Notes: a model not told the origin generated them from the sequence alone. Positions 41,901 to 49,742 are shown, numbered from the stretch's first letter. The stretch is 64,000 nt of DNA from Dictyoglomus turgidum DSM 6724 (GCF_000021645.1 NC_011661.1:590723-654722); one strand, 5' to 3'. Made by a program: numbers and translations.

Positions 41901-42139
41901 GTGATGAATTTTTAATTCTATTAAGGAAAGCTGATTATAACGAGGCACTAAAAGTGGTAAATAGAATTAAGGATAGAATTGAAGATATAACTAGGGGAGA
42001 AATAAGGATTAGTTTTGGTATAGAGACAACTTCAGAGGAGATATCTTCTTATAGGGAACTTGTGGATAAAGCAGATATGAAGATGTACGCTCAAAAATTT
42101 AGAAAGGCAAAGGGTTTAGAAAATACTAAAAGAGATTAG
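38981..42139 (+). CDS. STAND-like ATPase / TPR / GGDEF diguanylate cyclase
   Basis: This 1052-residue cytoplasmic protein has three parts. The N-terminal P-loop domain (1-330) has LPRGSGRT at 25-32, where the Walker lysine is Arg31, and a Walker B-like YWIFDNWQEYL. The middle (about 360-860) is helical TPR-like repeats. The GGDEF domain (about 885-1045) shows DPLTGLFNRSYGERKL, VDIDGFKRINDTLGHSYGD and G973-G-D-E-F977; the inhibitory site R964-Q-S-D967 lies five residues before it. It should make cyclic di-GMP, controlled by nucleotide and a ligand sensed by TPRs. Architecture recalls MalT-type STAND sensors. No ribosome site is evident. Confidence 0.85.
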   Translation: MDFLLENLNHIEELLKREPIIYLNLPRGSGRTYLLRSLFERNKSYSLFTHYASHRTPIGEFFLTLLSLIDKRAFFKEKGDLVGPILVRYIHPRFLSYLEKYKSEEVISSDLEIGQIADIASYILGQKKIKYWIFDNWQEYLNYNEIFKELIPYLNKKHSVNFVVAGEDFDAEAYEISSEALSVPISEKTFIEEIKKAFNLPHKDALKLFEMSNGNWNNALIVYKNNFKTLQEIINEKVNSLTDSEKKALYTLTFVGKTFSSTSIKALKELYGPLNFIMDFVKTGLIRWEYPLWRFGSEEVLNYIKENMSHDSSQLKEEFIKKLSSFNYCDIWGRIGVLAEDNRKYWKYAKIREFRTSYNTQRKMEILEEIIKKDEDSRNIYKRRLIDLHIDFQKFDKALIIIDSIEDKNELDLANKIRCLSYLGRYEEARKITEEIVGRLKVDYTLPQVLSRLVSYYFLTKESLDGLILLNKYLEDILRLRSSPKYLANFYNALGLLTLTDSKFEKALSIFENGLIFAEKTRDKIILHKLINNLGDLRNYLYGPKSALVLNQRAYEISKSLSKNLMVISLGNLIKSKMQYADFSEVKNLLNDLEELLSEVELEYFLYSGYRRLAIAYLSYREVEKLEEVMKKLDSLKTIPESKVLLKILKSFLGEIEISEDEVMWTKEEQIMTLYMKLVAEKSLKISKSLRDYPTDYPIHNFLKGYILRESFFTLLSYIDLMLERWEFLDALYSYKLLIRFLEKDKNLNVFIPYIRLEIIGLATLLNLQKELETQIIELSSDYVNLMKEHSKVKALEGYVGKAIIDSEDENEALELIYRVISDFVDDFLLVLKVGEKTLEKGNKLIYRNRFRFFYKKPPFSITVYSLKNLPPSLFFVIRNLLKSFIVFWERKYGMFDPLTGLFNRSYGERKLEEAFLDFLREKEDFSVVFVDIDGFKRINDTLGHSYGDYVLKEIATAIKNSIRQSDSAVRWGGDEFLILLRKADYNEALKVVNRIKDRIEDITRGEIRISFGIETTSEEISSYRELVDKADMKMYAQKFRKAKGLENTKRD

Positions 42140-42143
42140 TTAT

Positions 42144-42170
42144 AAAGGGACCCAATACTGGGTCCCTTTT
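42144..42170 (+). terminator. Rho-independent terminator (bidirectional)
   Basis: AAAGGGACCC (42144-42153) pairs perfectly with GGGTCCCTTT (42160-42169) around AATACT, with T residues following. It serves the GGDEF gene, and the A-rich other side allows it to serve the convergent GH12 gene whose stop lies at 42173. Confidence 0.85.
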
Positions 42171-42172
42171 CT

Positions 42173-43039
42173 TTATTTAGATTCAATGTTAAAGTTTGAG
42201 AAGGTCCACCCAAATTTTGCTTCATTGGTGTAGGGATCTCCAAATTCAGTTCCAATTTCCCAAACCGTTACATACATCTGGTCATATTTTTCTGCAGTTA
42301 TTCTACTGGAATTATTAGCTATAACTGTTCTTAAATGTTTTATAAAATCCTTTATTGGTATTTTTACTTCTCCTTGGATAATGTTTTCTTTTGATTTATA
42401 AGCAATGTAATCCCAACTCCCTGGTGAGAAATATACTTCCCATACAATGTCTTTTTGATTTCCATTGAGAATAATTGGTATTTTTACTTCTGCTACTTTT
42501 CTTCCTGCAGGAGAGAGTCTATTGGCATAAAGCCATACCATCATCTCAATATCTCCTGCGGTTACTGTTTTTTGATATGGTTCTTTTGTTATCCAGGTCT
42601 CCATTGCAAAGTTTATAGAGAGATTTCTCTCATACCATATATTGTATTTTAAGTTAAATAAAACATCGGGAAATTCTAATACTTTTCGTGGAAGAACTAA
42701 TTTTTCAATGGAGTTTCCATGGGCAGACCATGGCTTGTATCCATAATAAACCTCAGGATACCCATGTACCCATGAGTTTTTATCCTTTAGTATTATATTT
42801 TTTATATCTGCATAATATTCTACTGCATCTTCTTCTTTATAAAATGCCATCCACGTATTTCCTTCATACTTTGCAATATTCCAAAAATTAAGCTCTATGG
42901 TAAGGGGAAGATTTTTGGTTATCACATCCCCTGAAGATGGTTCTTTAAGGATAAATGCGTCCTTATACTTTGGAGTTTGGCTAAAGGAGAGAGTAATAAG
43001 AAGCAAAAGAAATACGATTAAAAGTAGATATTTTTTCAT
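42173..43039 (-). CDS. Secreted GH12 endo-beta-1,4-glucanase
   Basis: This 288-residue enzyme has a signal peptide at 1-20 (ends LSFSQ). GH12 marks are GYPEVYYGYKPWS, NFAMETWI, the nucleophile E165 in GDIEMMVWLY and the acid/base E265 in EIGTEFG. It should cut cellulose, mixed-linkage glucan or xyloglucan outside the cell. GGGGAGGAAACCT precedes the ATG at 43039; a longer frame from TTG 43054 has no site. It lies next to a GH26 gene, but a 40-nt gap and both being on the minus strand allow read-through from there. Confidence 0.92.
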   Translation of the reverse strand: MKKYLLLIVFLLLLITLSFSQTPKYKDAFILKEPSSGDVITKNLPLTIELNFWNIAKYEGNTWMAFYKEEDAVEYYADIKNIILKDKNSWVHGYPEVYYGYKPWSAHGNSIEKLVLPRKVLEFPDVLFNLKYNIWYERNLSINFAMETWITKEPYQKTVTAGDIEMMVWLYANRLSPAGRKVAEVKIPIILNGNQKDIVWEVYFSPGSWDYIAYKSKENIIQGEVKIPIKDFIKHLRTVIANNSSRITAEKYDQMYVTVWEIGTEFGDPYTNEAKFGWTFSNFNIESK

Positions 43040-43078
43040 AGGTTTCCTCCCCAAAAATAGTTTTTTTTTGAAATTATT

Positions 43079-44332
43079 TTAGCATGATAAGAAAAGATGA
43101 GTCAAATTTTTTAAATTTTCCAGAGTGATTACTTTTTCGTGATTGTAAACCTTTTTAAAATGTTCTTTAGAATTGAAGTTTTCATTAAAGACGAAATCTC
43201 CAAACCAGGGCATAAACCATAGGAAGTAAGCTTCATACTCAAAAAGAAGATCAGGATCTGGAATGGGTCCATTTTCTGTTAGAGCTACGAGTTTTTCATT
43301 ATCGGTAAGTCTTAATAAGAGATCATAAGAAAACTTCATGGGTCCATAATTTCCAGGTGGTGCATAATGGTCAATACCCGCTATGTCGTATAGGTCTTTC
43401 TCAATTTTCCATTCGGGATGAGGAGCATTCCATATCCATATTAAGTTGTTTAATCTGTATTTCTCTGTAAATATCTCATAAAGAAGCATGTATAGTTTTT
43501 TGTAGTTTTCAGGACCTTTTGCACCCCACCAAAACCATTTTCCATCAGCTTCATGAAGGGGTCTCCATAAAATTGGAATATCAAGATCTCTAAGTATGGA
43601 AAGTTTTTCTGCAATAATCTCTATATCTCTCAATAGAGTTTTATTCTCTTCAGTGCCATTTAGGAGGGCTTCTTCTAAATTAAAGTCAGTGTTAACGGTG
43701 TAAAAGGTTTTATCCTTTCCTCCCAAGGGTGCATACCAGTGCCAACATAGAGTGATAATGCCTCCAAGGTCTTTTGCCCATTCTATGGCTTTTTCTATAG
43801 AACCTTTATTCCCTTCAATCTCAATTAGGGCATGGGGAGTCATATCTTGAGTCCTTACGGCTGGAGTATAACTTAAAAGATCAAAACCACGAAGGGCAGG
43901 TTTTTTCCCTGTGAAATATTCTATGTAGGCTATCTCAGGACCTAAGGCAGTGTTTGTATGTTGTCCAGCTATTATGTATTTGGAATAAATCTTTTGTAAG
44001 AATTCTAAAAGTCTTTTAGCATTATCTGAGAGATTAGGCCTTATTTTATAATTTGTGATCTTTGTAGTAGAATAATCTTTCTCTTTAATTTCTAAGGAAA
44101 TTATTTTAAAGTCTTCTTGAGGAAGATTTATTTTAAAAGAGTATTTTCCAGGTTTAAGTTTTAATTCTCCTATGTAGGAATGAGTTTCTCCCTGTGGAAA
44201 TTGTATTTCTCCAAAGGCAAGGTTGTTTATGAAAACGTGAGTTTTTGAAAATTGATTTAAAGGAGTGTGATTTAAGTAGAGATCGTAATATTTTTGTTTC
44301 TCAATTATAAATTCTATTTCTATAATTTTCAT
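43079..44332 (-). CDS. GH26 beta-mannanase-like, no signal peptide
   Basis: This 417-residue protein has the GH26 catalytic pair: acid/base E261 in WRPLHEADGKWFWWG and nucleophile E353 in VALTENGP. TLCWHWYAPLGG and AGQHTNT are other family marks. About 90 N-terminal residues form a beta-rich module like a carbohydrate-binding domain. There is no hydrophobic start, so it looks cytoplasmic or leaves the cell by another route. It overlaps the alcohol dehydrogenase by 4 nt. It likely works on manno-oligosaccharides after uptake. Confidence 0.88.
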   Translation of the reverse strand: MKIIEIEFIIEKQKYYDLYLNHTPLNQFSKTHVFINNLAFGEIQFPQGETHSYIGELKLKPGKYSFKINLPQEDFKIISLEIKEKDYSTTKITNYKIRPNLSDNAKRLLEFLQKIYSKYIIAGQHTNTALGPEIAYIEYFTGKKPALRGFDLLSYTPAVRTQDMTPHALIEIEGNKGSIEKAIEWAKDLGGIITLCWHWYAPLGGKDKTFYTVNTDFNLEEALLNGTEENKTLLRDIEIIAEKLSILRDLDIPILWRPLHEADGKWFWWGAKGPENYKKLYMLLYEIFTEKYRLNNLIWIWNAPHPEWKIEKDLYDIAGIDHYAPPGNYGPMKFSYDLLLRLTDNEKLVALTENGPIPDPDLLFEYEAYFLWFMPWFGDFVFNENFNSKEHFKKVYNHEKVITLENLKNLTHLFLSC

Positions 44333-45363
44333 CTTATTTTCAATACCTTTGCCCCTCTAATTTTTCCTTCTTTTAGCTCAAGAAGGGCTTTATTAGCTTC
44401 TTCCAAGGGATATATTTGAATCTCAGGTTTAAAATTTAGTTTTTCTGCTATCTTTAAAAATTCCTCTACATCTTTTCTTGTTACATTGGCTACACTTTTT
44501 ATTTCCTTTTCCATCCAAAGATCTCTTTCATATTTTAAGTTCAAAAGAAATTCTTTATCTCCCTCTTCCTTTCTTATGGCATTTATCACCAATCTTCCAC
44601 CTTTTTCAAGGTTTTTTAGTACTGAAATTATGGGCTTCCATGCTGGAGTAGTGTCTATTATGGCTTTTAGTTTTTCAGGAGGATCTTCATCGAAATCTCC
44701 TGTCCAATAAGCTGAAAGTTCCTTTGCAAAATTTCTTTCTTCTTTGCTTCTTGCAAAGACAAAAATTTTTGAACTAGGATAGAGAAATTTTATCATTTTT
44801 AATACCAAGTGTCCCGATGCTCCAAATCCAGAAAGTCCAATATTATCTCCATCTTTTATGTTGGTGAGTTTTAAAGATCTATATCCTACAGCACCTGCAC
44901 AAAGAAGGGGAGCCGATTCTTCATCGGAATAATTCTCAGGAATCTTGTATGCAAAATCTTCTGAAACCACTGTATACTCTGCATATCCTCCATCCACATC
45001 TCTTCCTGTAGCCTTAAATTCATCGCATAGATTTTCTTGCCCTGATAAGCAATATTTACACTTTCCACAAGAAGAATTTATCCATGCAATACCTACCCTT
45101 TCTCCAATGGAAAATTTATTTGCATTTTTACCCTTTTCCACAACTCTTCCCACGATTTGATGTCCTAAGATTATGGGAAATTTTGATGGAAGAGTTCTTC
45201 CTTCAATAATATCTAAATCGGTTCTGCAAACTCCGCATGCATATACCTCTATTAATATTTCTTTCTCCTTTGGGGTTGGAACTTCTATTTCCTCAAGGGT
45301 TAGAGGATTTCTGTCTATGGATAGATTTTTTATCTCTTTTAAAAGCATCGCCTTCATCTTCAT
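44329..45363 (-). CDS. Zinc-dependent alcohol dehydrogenase
   Basis: This 344-residue medium-chain enzyme has catalytic zinc ligands C46 (YACGVCRTD) and H68 (GHQIVG), structural zinc cysteines C99, C102, C105 and C113, and the coenzyme loop GLSGFGASGHLVLK (about 172-185). The usual GHE motif is GHQ here. It overlaps the GH26 gene by 4 nt. A TATAAT-like sequence lies 10-15 nt before the ATG, so the transcript may be almost leaderless. Substrate unknown; NADPH or NADH cannot be told. Confidence 0.88.
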   Translation of the reverse strand: MKMKAMLLKEIKNLSIDRNPLTLEEIEVPTPKEKEILIEVYACGVCRTDLDIIEGRTLPSKFPIILGHQIVGRVVEKGKNANKFSIGERVGIAWINSSCGKCKYCLSGQENLCDEFKATGRDVDGGYAEYTVVSEDFAYKIPENYSDEESAPLLCAGAVGYRSLKLTNIKDGDNIGLSGFGASGHLVLKMIKFLYPSSKIFVFARSKEERNFAKELSAYWTGDFDEDPPEKLKAIIDTTPAWKPIISVLKNLEKGGRLVINAIRKEEGDKEFLLNLKYERDLWMEKEIKSVANVTRKDVEEFLKIAEKLNFKPEIQIYPLEEANKALLELKEGKIRGAKVLKIR

Positions 45364-45387
45364 AGGAGATATTATACACCAAAATTG

Positions 45388-45428
45388 TTGACAAGATTAA
45401 AGTAATACTGTATTATATAGCTAATACA
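45388..45428 (+). promoter_or_regulatory. Promoter with palindromic GntR operator
   Basis: TTGACA (45388-45393) and TATTAT (45411-45416) are spaced by 17 bp. TGTATTA (45409-45415) and TAATACA (45422-45428) form a perfect inverted repeat with 6-bp spacer, overlapping the -10. Such a site fits repression by the GntR/YtrA-type protein encoded next. Confidence 0.82.
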
Positions 45429-45450
45429 ATAGTATAGAAAGGTGGTGAAG

Positions 45451-45816
45451 ATGATTAATTTTGATGAGGAAATTCCCATATATTTGCAGATTATGGATTT
45501 TATTAAAAAAGAAGTAGTAAAAGGAAAGCTTAAAGGGGGTGATAAATTGCCATCGGTGAGGGAGCTTGCAGAGATGTTGAAGGTAAATCCTAACACTGTT
45601 CAGAAAGCTTATCAAGAACTTGAAAGAGAGGGTATAACTTACACATTAAGAGGGATTGGTTCCTTTGTAACTCAGGATGGAAAGAAAATAGAAGAACTTA
45701 AGAAAAAAATGGCAGAGGATGTTTTGGAAAGATTTTGCAAGGATATGAGAGATTTAGGTTTTTCTGATGAAGATATTATTGCTTTGCTACAAGGTTATTT
45801 GAAGGAGGTTAAGTAA
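45451..45816 (+). CDS. GntR-family regulator, YtrA type
   Basis: This 121-residue repressor has a winged helix (about 10-75) with LPSVRELAEMLKVNPNTVQK, the GntR recognition helix region, and a short C-terminal helical tail instead of a large sensor domain, the YtrA layout. AAAGGTGGTGAAG before ATG at 45451 fixes the start; GTG at 45442 lies inside it. It overlies a palindromic operator and precedes two ABC genes, so autorepression of the operon is likely. The inducer is unknown. Confidence 0.9.
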   Translation: MINFDEEIPIYLQIMDFIKKEVVKGKLKGGDKLPSVRELAEMLKVNPNTVQKAYQELEREGITYTLRGIGSFVTQDGKKIEELKKKMAEDVLERFCKDMRDLGFSDEDIIALLQGYLKEVK

Positions 45817-46503
45817 ATGGAGATTCTTGAGATTTCTAATCTCTATAAGGATTATGGTAAAAAACTTACTTTGAAAAATATTAACCTATCTTTTAATCTT
45901 GGTGAGATTGTAGGACTTTATGGACCTAACGGGAGCGGAAAGACTACCTTTTTAAAAATCGTAGTTGGACTTTTAAAACCTTCAAAAGGAAAAGTATTGG
46001 TAGATGGCAAAGAGGTTGGAGTCTATTCAAAATCTATAATTTCTTATCTTCCCGATAGAAATATTTTTCCTTTGTGGATGAAGATTAAAGATACTTATAA
46101 ATTTTACAGAGATTTTTTTGATTTTGATGATAAAAAATTTAAAAATCTTCTTGACTTTTTTAGTTTAAAAGAAGATTTATCTCTTAAAGCACTTTCTAAA
46201 GGTGACATGGAAAAATTACTCCTAAGTCTTTCCCTTTCAAGAAAAGCCAAAATTTATCTTTTGGATGAGCCCCTTAGTGGCATAGATCCATCTACAAGAG
46301 ACAAGATTATTACAAGTATTTTAAAAAATTACTATGAAGAAAGCTTAATGATTATAGCTACTCATCTTATAAATGAGATTGAAACTATAGCAGATAGAAC
46401 TATTTTCCTATACCAAGGTGAGATTGCTTTAGATGAGAATACAGAAAAAATAAGGGAACAGAAGAAGATTTCTATAAATGAACTCTTTAAGAGTATGTTT
46501 TAG
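45817..46503 (+). CDS. ABC transporter ATPase, YtrB/multidrug type
   Basis: This 228-residue protein has Walker A GPNGSGKTTFLK, a divergent signature ALSKGDMEKLLLSLSL in place of LSGGQ, Walker B IYLLDEPLSGIDP and switch H (IATHLINE). It follows the regulator without gap and overlaps the permease's longest frame. GntR-ATPase-permease order is typical of bacitracin/antimicrobial-responsive exporters. The substrate is unknown. Confidence 0.9.
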   Translation: MEILEISNLYKDYGKKLTLKNINLSFNLGEIVGLYGPNGSGKTTFLKIVVGLLKPSKGKVLVDGKEVGVYSKSIISYLPDRNIFPLWMKIKDTYKFYRDFFDFDDKKFKNLLDFFSLKEDLSLKALSKGDMEKLLLSLSLSRKAKIYLLDEPLSGIDPSTRDKIITSILKNYYEESLMIIATHLINEIETIADRTIFLYQGEIALDENTEKIREQKKISINELFKSMF

Positions 46504-46516
46504 GGAGGAGAATAAG

Positions 46517-47296
46517 ATGAGGAATGTAATAAATATTGTAAAATATGAAATTTTGGGGAAAAAGAACGCTTATCTAATTTCTCTACTTACATTAATAGGG
46601 TTGGTTTTTACTATTTATGCAAGGTTAAATTCTACTGTTATGAATAGAGATGATCTAAGTCTCATAATTTTTGTATTTCTCTTTTTGGTGTTTTTGGTAG
46701 GCATAATACTCATAGCAATTAGTAATCTTATGGATATTAATTCTAAGGATCTTAACTATTTGAGCTTTACTTTACCCCTGAAACCTTCTGTTTTGTTTTT
46801 AAAAAGGATGATTATATATTTAATTGAGCTTTTAAGTTTCTTAATTGTCATAATATTTTTAACATTTTTCATTTTAAGACTTTACAATACTTCTTTCTCT
46901 CATGCTGTAATTAATTATTTTTCCAGTTATGGAGCTATCTTGTTTTTGGATTTTCTCTTTGGTAACGTTATTGCCTTTTTCCTCGTTTCTCTCATGATTA
47001 TTGCTAAAAAACTCCCCTATGAAAATAGAATTTTGAAAATAATCATTTATATTGGATGTATTTTATACCTATTATATAAGGGTCATTTAAATAATTTTCT
47101 AATCAAGATTTTTCCTCAAAAACTTCCTATTTTTATCCCTGCTTTTGATTATAATATTAGTGGAAAGTTAGGAATAGGATTTAGTGTTCCTAAGATAGAA
47201 TATTTTGTGGTGGAGGTAATATTAAGAATTTTGATACTTGCAATTATTATTTTTCTTTACAATAGGCTATTAAATAAGATGGAAATCAGGAGGTAG
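46517..47296 (+). CDS. ABC transporter permease, six membrane spans
   Basis: This hydrophobic protein of about 259 residues starts MRNVINIVKYEILGKKNAYL after GGGAGGAG; a longer frame starts at 46478 but has no site and lies in the ATPase. Six or more hydrophobic segments are visible. It is the membrane part of the GntR-controlled transporter. No further domain is recognised. Confidence 0.85.
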   Translation: MRNVINIVKYEILGKKNAYLISLLTLIGLVFTIYARLNSTVMNRDDLSLIIFVFLFLVFLVGIILIAISNLMDINSKDLNYLSFTLPLKPSVLFLKRMIIYLIELLSFLIVIIFLTFFILRLYNTSFSHAVINYFSSYGAILFLDFLFGNVIAFFLVSLMIIAKKLPYENRILKIIIYIGCILYLLYKGHLNNFLIKIFPQKLPIFIPAFDYNISGKLGIGFSVPKIEYFVVEVILRILILAIIIFLYNRLLNKMEIRR

Positions 47297-47302
47297 GAGA
47301 AA

Positions 47303-47543
47303 ATGATAAAGGTGGAAAATTTATATAAATATTATCTTATTTATGCTTCCTCTAATATTTTCAGAGGGTAATAACAGGGAATTAAGGGTAAAGGAAGCTA
47401 TTGAGAAGGTTGGTCTTTCTCATAAACTAAAAAATAAGGGAAACGAGCTTTCTGGGGGTGAAAGACAAAGGGTTGCTATTGCGAGAGCTATTGTTAATAA
47501 TCCATCAATTTTACTTTGCGATGAGCCTGCAGGAAATAAGTAA
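47303..47543 (+). pseudogene. ABC ATPase remnant, MacB/LolD type
   Basis: ATG at 47303 begins [11 protein letters not shown], the usual start of a MacB/LolD-type ATPase, then stops after about 20 codons. Another frame takes up at [19 protein letters not shown], with [20 protein letters not shown] and [10 protein letters not shown], then TAA. About 70 codons including Walker A and the region behind Walker B are gone. It cannot bind ATP normally. Confidence 0.85.
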
Positions 47544-47546
47544 GAT

Positions 47547-48078
47547 GTGAAGATCTTTAAAAATATAAATGGAGTGTCTGCAGTAAGGGCTGTTGTAGAA
47601 GTAATTTTGAGCGAGATTAGGATCAATAGTAAGAAATTAGCCTTTGTTTATGGCTAAGGAATACTCAGTAGGAGATGAGAGTTATTTTGAGAGATATGGA
47701 TATGAAGTAGTCTATATTAGAGCAGAGTCTTTTAGAGAAGTAGAGGAGATTGCAAAGAAGATAAAAGATATGGGGTTTACGGTTAACACCTTTAAAGAAG
47801 CCTTAGACGAATTAAATAAGTATTTTAGAATTTTTTAAGGAATTTTAGGGGGATTTTTGGGAATTTTCATGGGATGGTTTTTAAATAATCTTTTAAATTT
47901 CGCTTTAAATAAAATGTTAATTAAAGACTCGTCAAATTTTGTAAGAATCTTTTATGTTCCTCTTCCTTTGGTTATTGCCACCTTACTTTTTGCTTTACTG
48001 CTTTCTGCTGTAGCAGGGCTGTATCCTGCAATAAGAGCATCAAGACTTGATCCTGTGGAGGCTTTAAGGTATGAGTAA
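47547..48078 (+). pseudogene. FtsX/MacB-type permease remnant
   Basis: Three pieces in different frames match MacB-type permease parts: INGVSAVRAVVEV at about 47565, a periplasmic piece YFERYGYEVVYIRAESF from 47680, and a C-terminal piece with LLLSAVAGLYPAIRASRLDP and VEALRYE ending at TAA 48076-48078. Two transmembrane spans remain. The full gene should have about 400 residues; large internal deletions and frame changes have destroyed it. Confidence 0.85.
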
Positions 48079-48122
48079 AAAATAGTAAAATATATTTACA
48101 AAATTAAAACTTAGAAGGTAAA

Positions 48123-48497
48123 ATGAAGTCAAAAGCAATAGTGTTTAGAGGACCCTTTCAGTTAGAGATTAAAGAGTATGATTTAAGAGAATTAGAAGAG
48201 GGGAAGATTTTGGTAAAAACAATTTACACGGGAGTAAGTCCAGGTACAGAGCTTAGAGTTCTTTCTGGAAAGCAGAAAGGAGAAAAATTTCCTCTAATTC
48301 CTGGTTATGAAAATGTGGGAAAAGTAGTTGAAGAAGGTAAACAGAATATTCCATTCTGTTTTAATTATCATCCTACCCTTTTTGATCACGAGATAGATAT
48401 TTTGGTCTCAAGAGATTGCACTTATTTTGATCTATTGGAAGGATACAAAAAGCTGATGAAAGAGGAAATAATTAAGGCAATATTCAAATGGAGCTAA
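48123..48497 (+). pseudogene. Zinc alcohol-dehydrogenase-like gene with internal deletion
   Basis: The 124-residue frame has the GroES-like N-terminus (MKSKAIVFRGPFQLEIKEYD, GVSPGTELRVLSG, FPLIPGYENVGKVVEEG) and then, after about residue 75, a short stretch like the end of such an enzyme (DLLEGYKKLMKEEIIKAIFK). The Rossmann domain, about 200 residues, is missing. The frame is open across the join, so a short protein could be made, but it has no coenzyme site. Classed as a relic. Confidence 0.75.
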
Positions 48498-48534
48498 CCA
48501 AGGGGAGAAATTAATTTCTCCCCCTTGGTTTTTC
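48496..48534 (+). terminator. Bidirectional terminator
   Basis: AACCAAGGGGAGAAATT pairs with AATTTCTCCCCCTTGGTT (one extra C bulges) directly after the stop at 48495-48497, followed by TTTTT. It should end transcription from both sides, since the convergent lipoprotein gene stops at 48537. Confidence 0.85.
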
Positions 48535-48536
48535 TC

Positions 48537-49718
48537 TTACTTATGGGAGTTTAGATTTGTCTTTATCTTAGGAGAATAAACTTCTTCTGCAGATGGTGGA
48601 ATATCGGGGCTTACGTCTAAATTCATAATATATCTTAAAGATCTAACAAGCATTAATTTGAATAAATCTTTATATGTAGTAGTATATCCTTCAGGACAGG
48701 ATGTTGGTCCATTTACCACATACCATTCTAATGGAGTTGTAGTAGCTAAAACCTTTCCCATATTATATCGGTACTCAATGTATGTTGGATATTGACTACT
48801 TCCGTCTCCGTAATTTTCTTTTACATATACCATGAGATTAGATATATTAATAGAATCAAGGTTATTAAAACCACCATGACTTGCGTAGTTTCCATAAAGT
48901 TGTGCAGGAAAGTTTTTAGTAATGGGATGCTCAAAATAGACAATATCATTGTAATTTTCGTAAGCATCTCTCCAGCTTACTCCACCAGGAAGGGTAGAAG
49001 AGAAGTTTCCATTTTCCCATCCCATATCGCAAGCTATCCAAAAGATGGTCCCACCGTTATATACAAAGTTGTCAAAGGCATTTTTATTGTTAGTATATAC
49101 ATCATAAAATCCTTGGGGCTGATCCCCCTCAATTATTACTAGATTGCCAAGATTGAAGTCTAAATTAGGATTTTCTATATTTAATTCTCTGTATTCGTAT
49201 TGATTTTGTCCTGTCCCCTCGGTCATACCAATTGATGAGAGGATATCTCCTATAACTGTTGTGGGTACTCCTGCTTGACTCCAAGCTGAGCTGTTTTCTC
49301 GAAAAATTATTACGTGTTTAATTACCTTTGTTAAAATCATCATCTCCGAAGTTTTAACTTCATTTTCTCCTACTGTGATAACTAAGTTTGCTGGCTGATA
49401 TTCCTTATTAACATCTTGAGCTAATAATAAATAGGTGCCTGAAGGTATGTTCTGGAATTTGTAAGATCCGTTGTTTCCCGTTATGACATAGTATGAGTCG
49501 AGGTTAAGTGGAGATTCTTCACTTTCGGGGATTAATGTCACTTTTATGTTTGCACTTTGGTTAGTTGGTTTATCAAAATAGTTTACTATTCCCTGGATAA
49601 TGCTATCTCCTAAACCCACATTGATTTCTCCCGGATTTGTTGTTGCTTTTTGGGTACATCCTGAAAGGAAGATGCCTGAGGTGATTAATATTAGGGAAAA
49701 CAAAGCCAATTTTCTCAT
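48537..49718 (-). CDS. Lipoprotein with carboxypeptidase-regulatory-like domain and ThuA-like segment
   Basis: This 393-residue protein has a lipobox LSGC at about 18-21. A CarboxypepD_reg-like beta sandwich (about 40-125; GNNGSYKFQNIPSGTYLLLA) follows. The next part (about 133-350) resembles the ThuA/amidotransferase-like segment of the M6 protease at 10945 (NGGTIFWIACDMGWE against NGGKLFISSQDLGWG). It should sit on the periplasmic or outer face of a membrane. Its function is unknown. Confidence 0.72.
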   Translation of the reverse strand: MRKLALFSLILITSGIFLSGCTQKATTNPGEINVGLGDSIIQGIVNYFDKPTNQSANIKVTLIPESEESPLNLDSYYVITGNNGSYKFQNIPSGTYLLLAQDVNKEYQPANLVITVGENEVKTSEMMILTKVIKHVIIFRENSSAWSQAGVPTTVIGDILSSIGMTEGTGQNQYEYRELNIENPNLDFNLGNLVIIEGDQPQGFYDVYTNNKNAFDNFVYNGGTIFWIACDMGWENGNFSSTLPGGVSWRDAYENYNDIVYFEHPITKNFPAQLYGNYASHGGFNNLDSINISNLMVYVKENYGDGSSQYPTYIEYRYNMGKVLATTTPLEWYVVNGPTSCPEGYTTTYKDLFKLMLVRSLRYIMNLDVSPDIPPSAEEVYSPKIKTNLNSHK

Positions 49719-49742
49719 AAAGGCCTCCAGTTGATTTATTGG

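Noticed and set aside
45372-45615. Overlapping minus-strand open frames across the GntR promoter
   Set aside because: They cover the promoter and regulator gene on the other strand without start signals or recognisable protein features.
48123-48497. Functional small zinc alcohol dehydrogenase
   Set aside because: The coenzyme-binding Rossmann domain is absent, so it cannot catalyse the family reaction despite its open frame.
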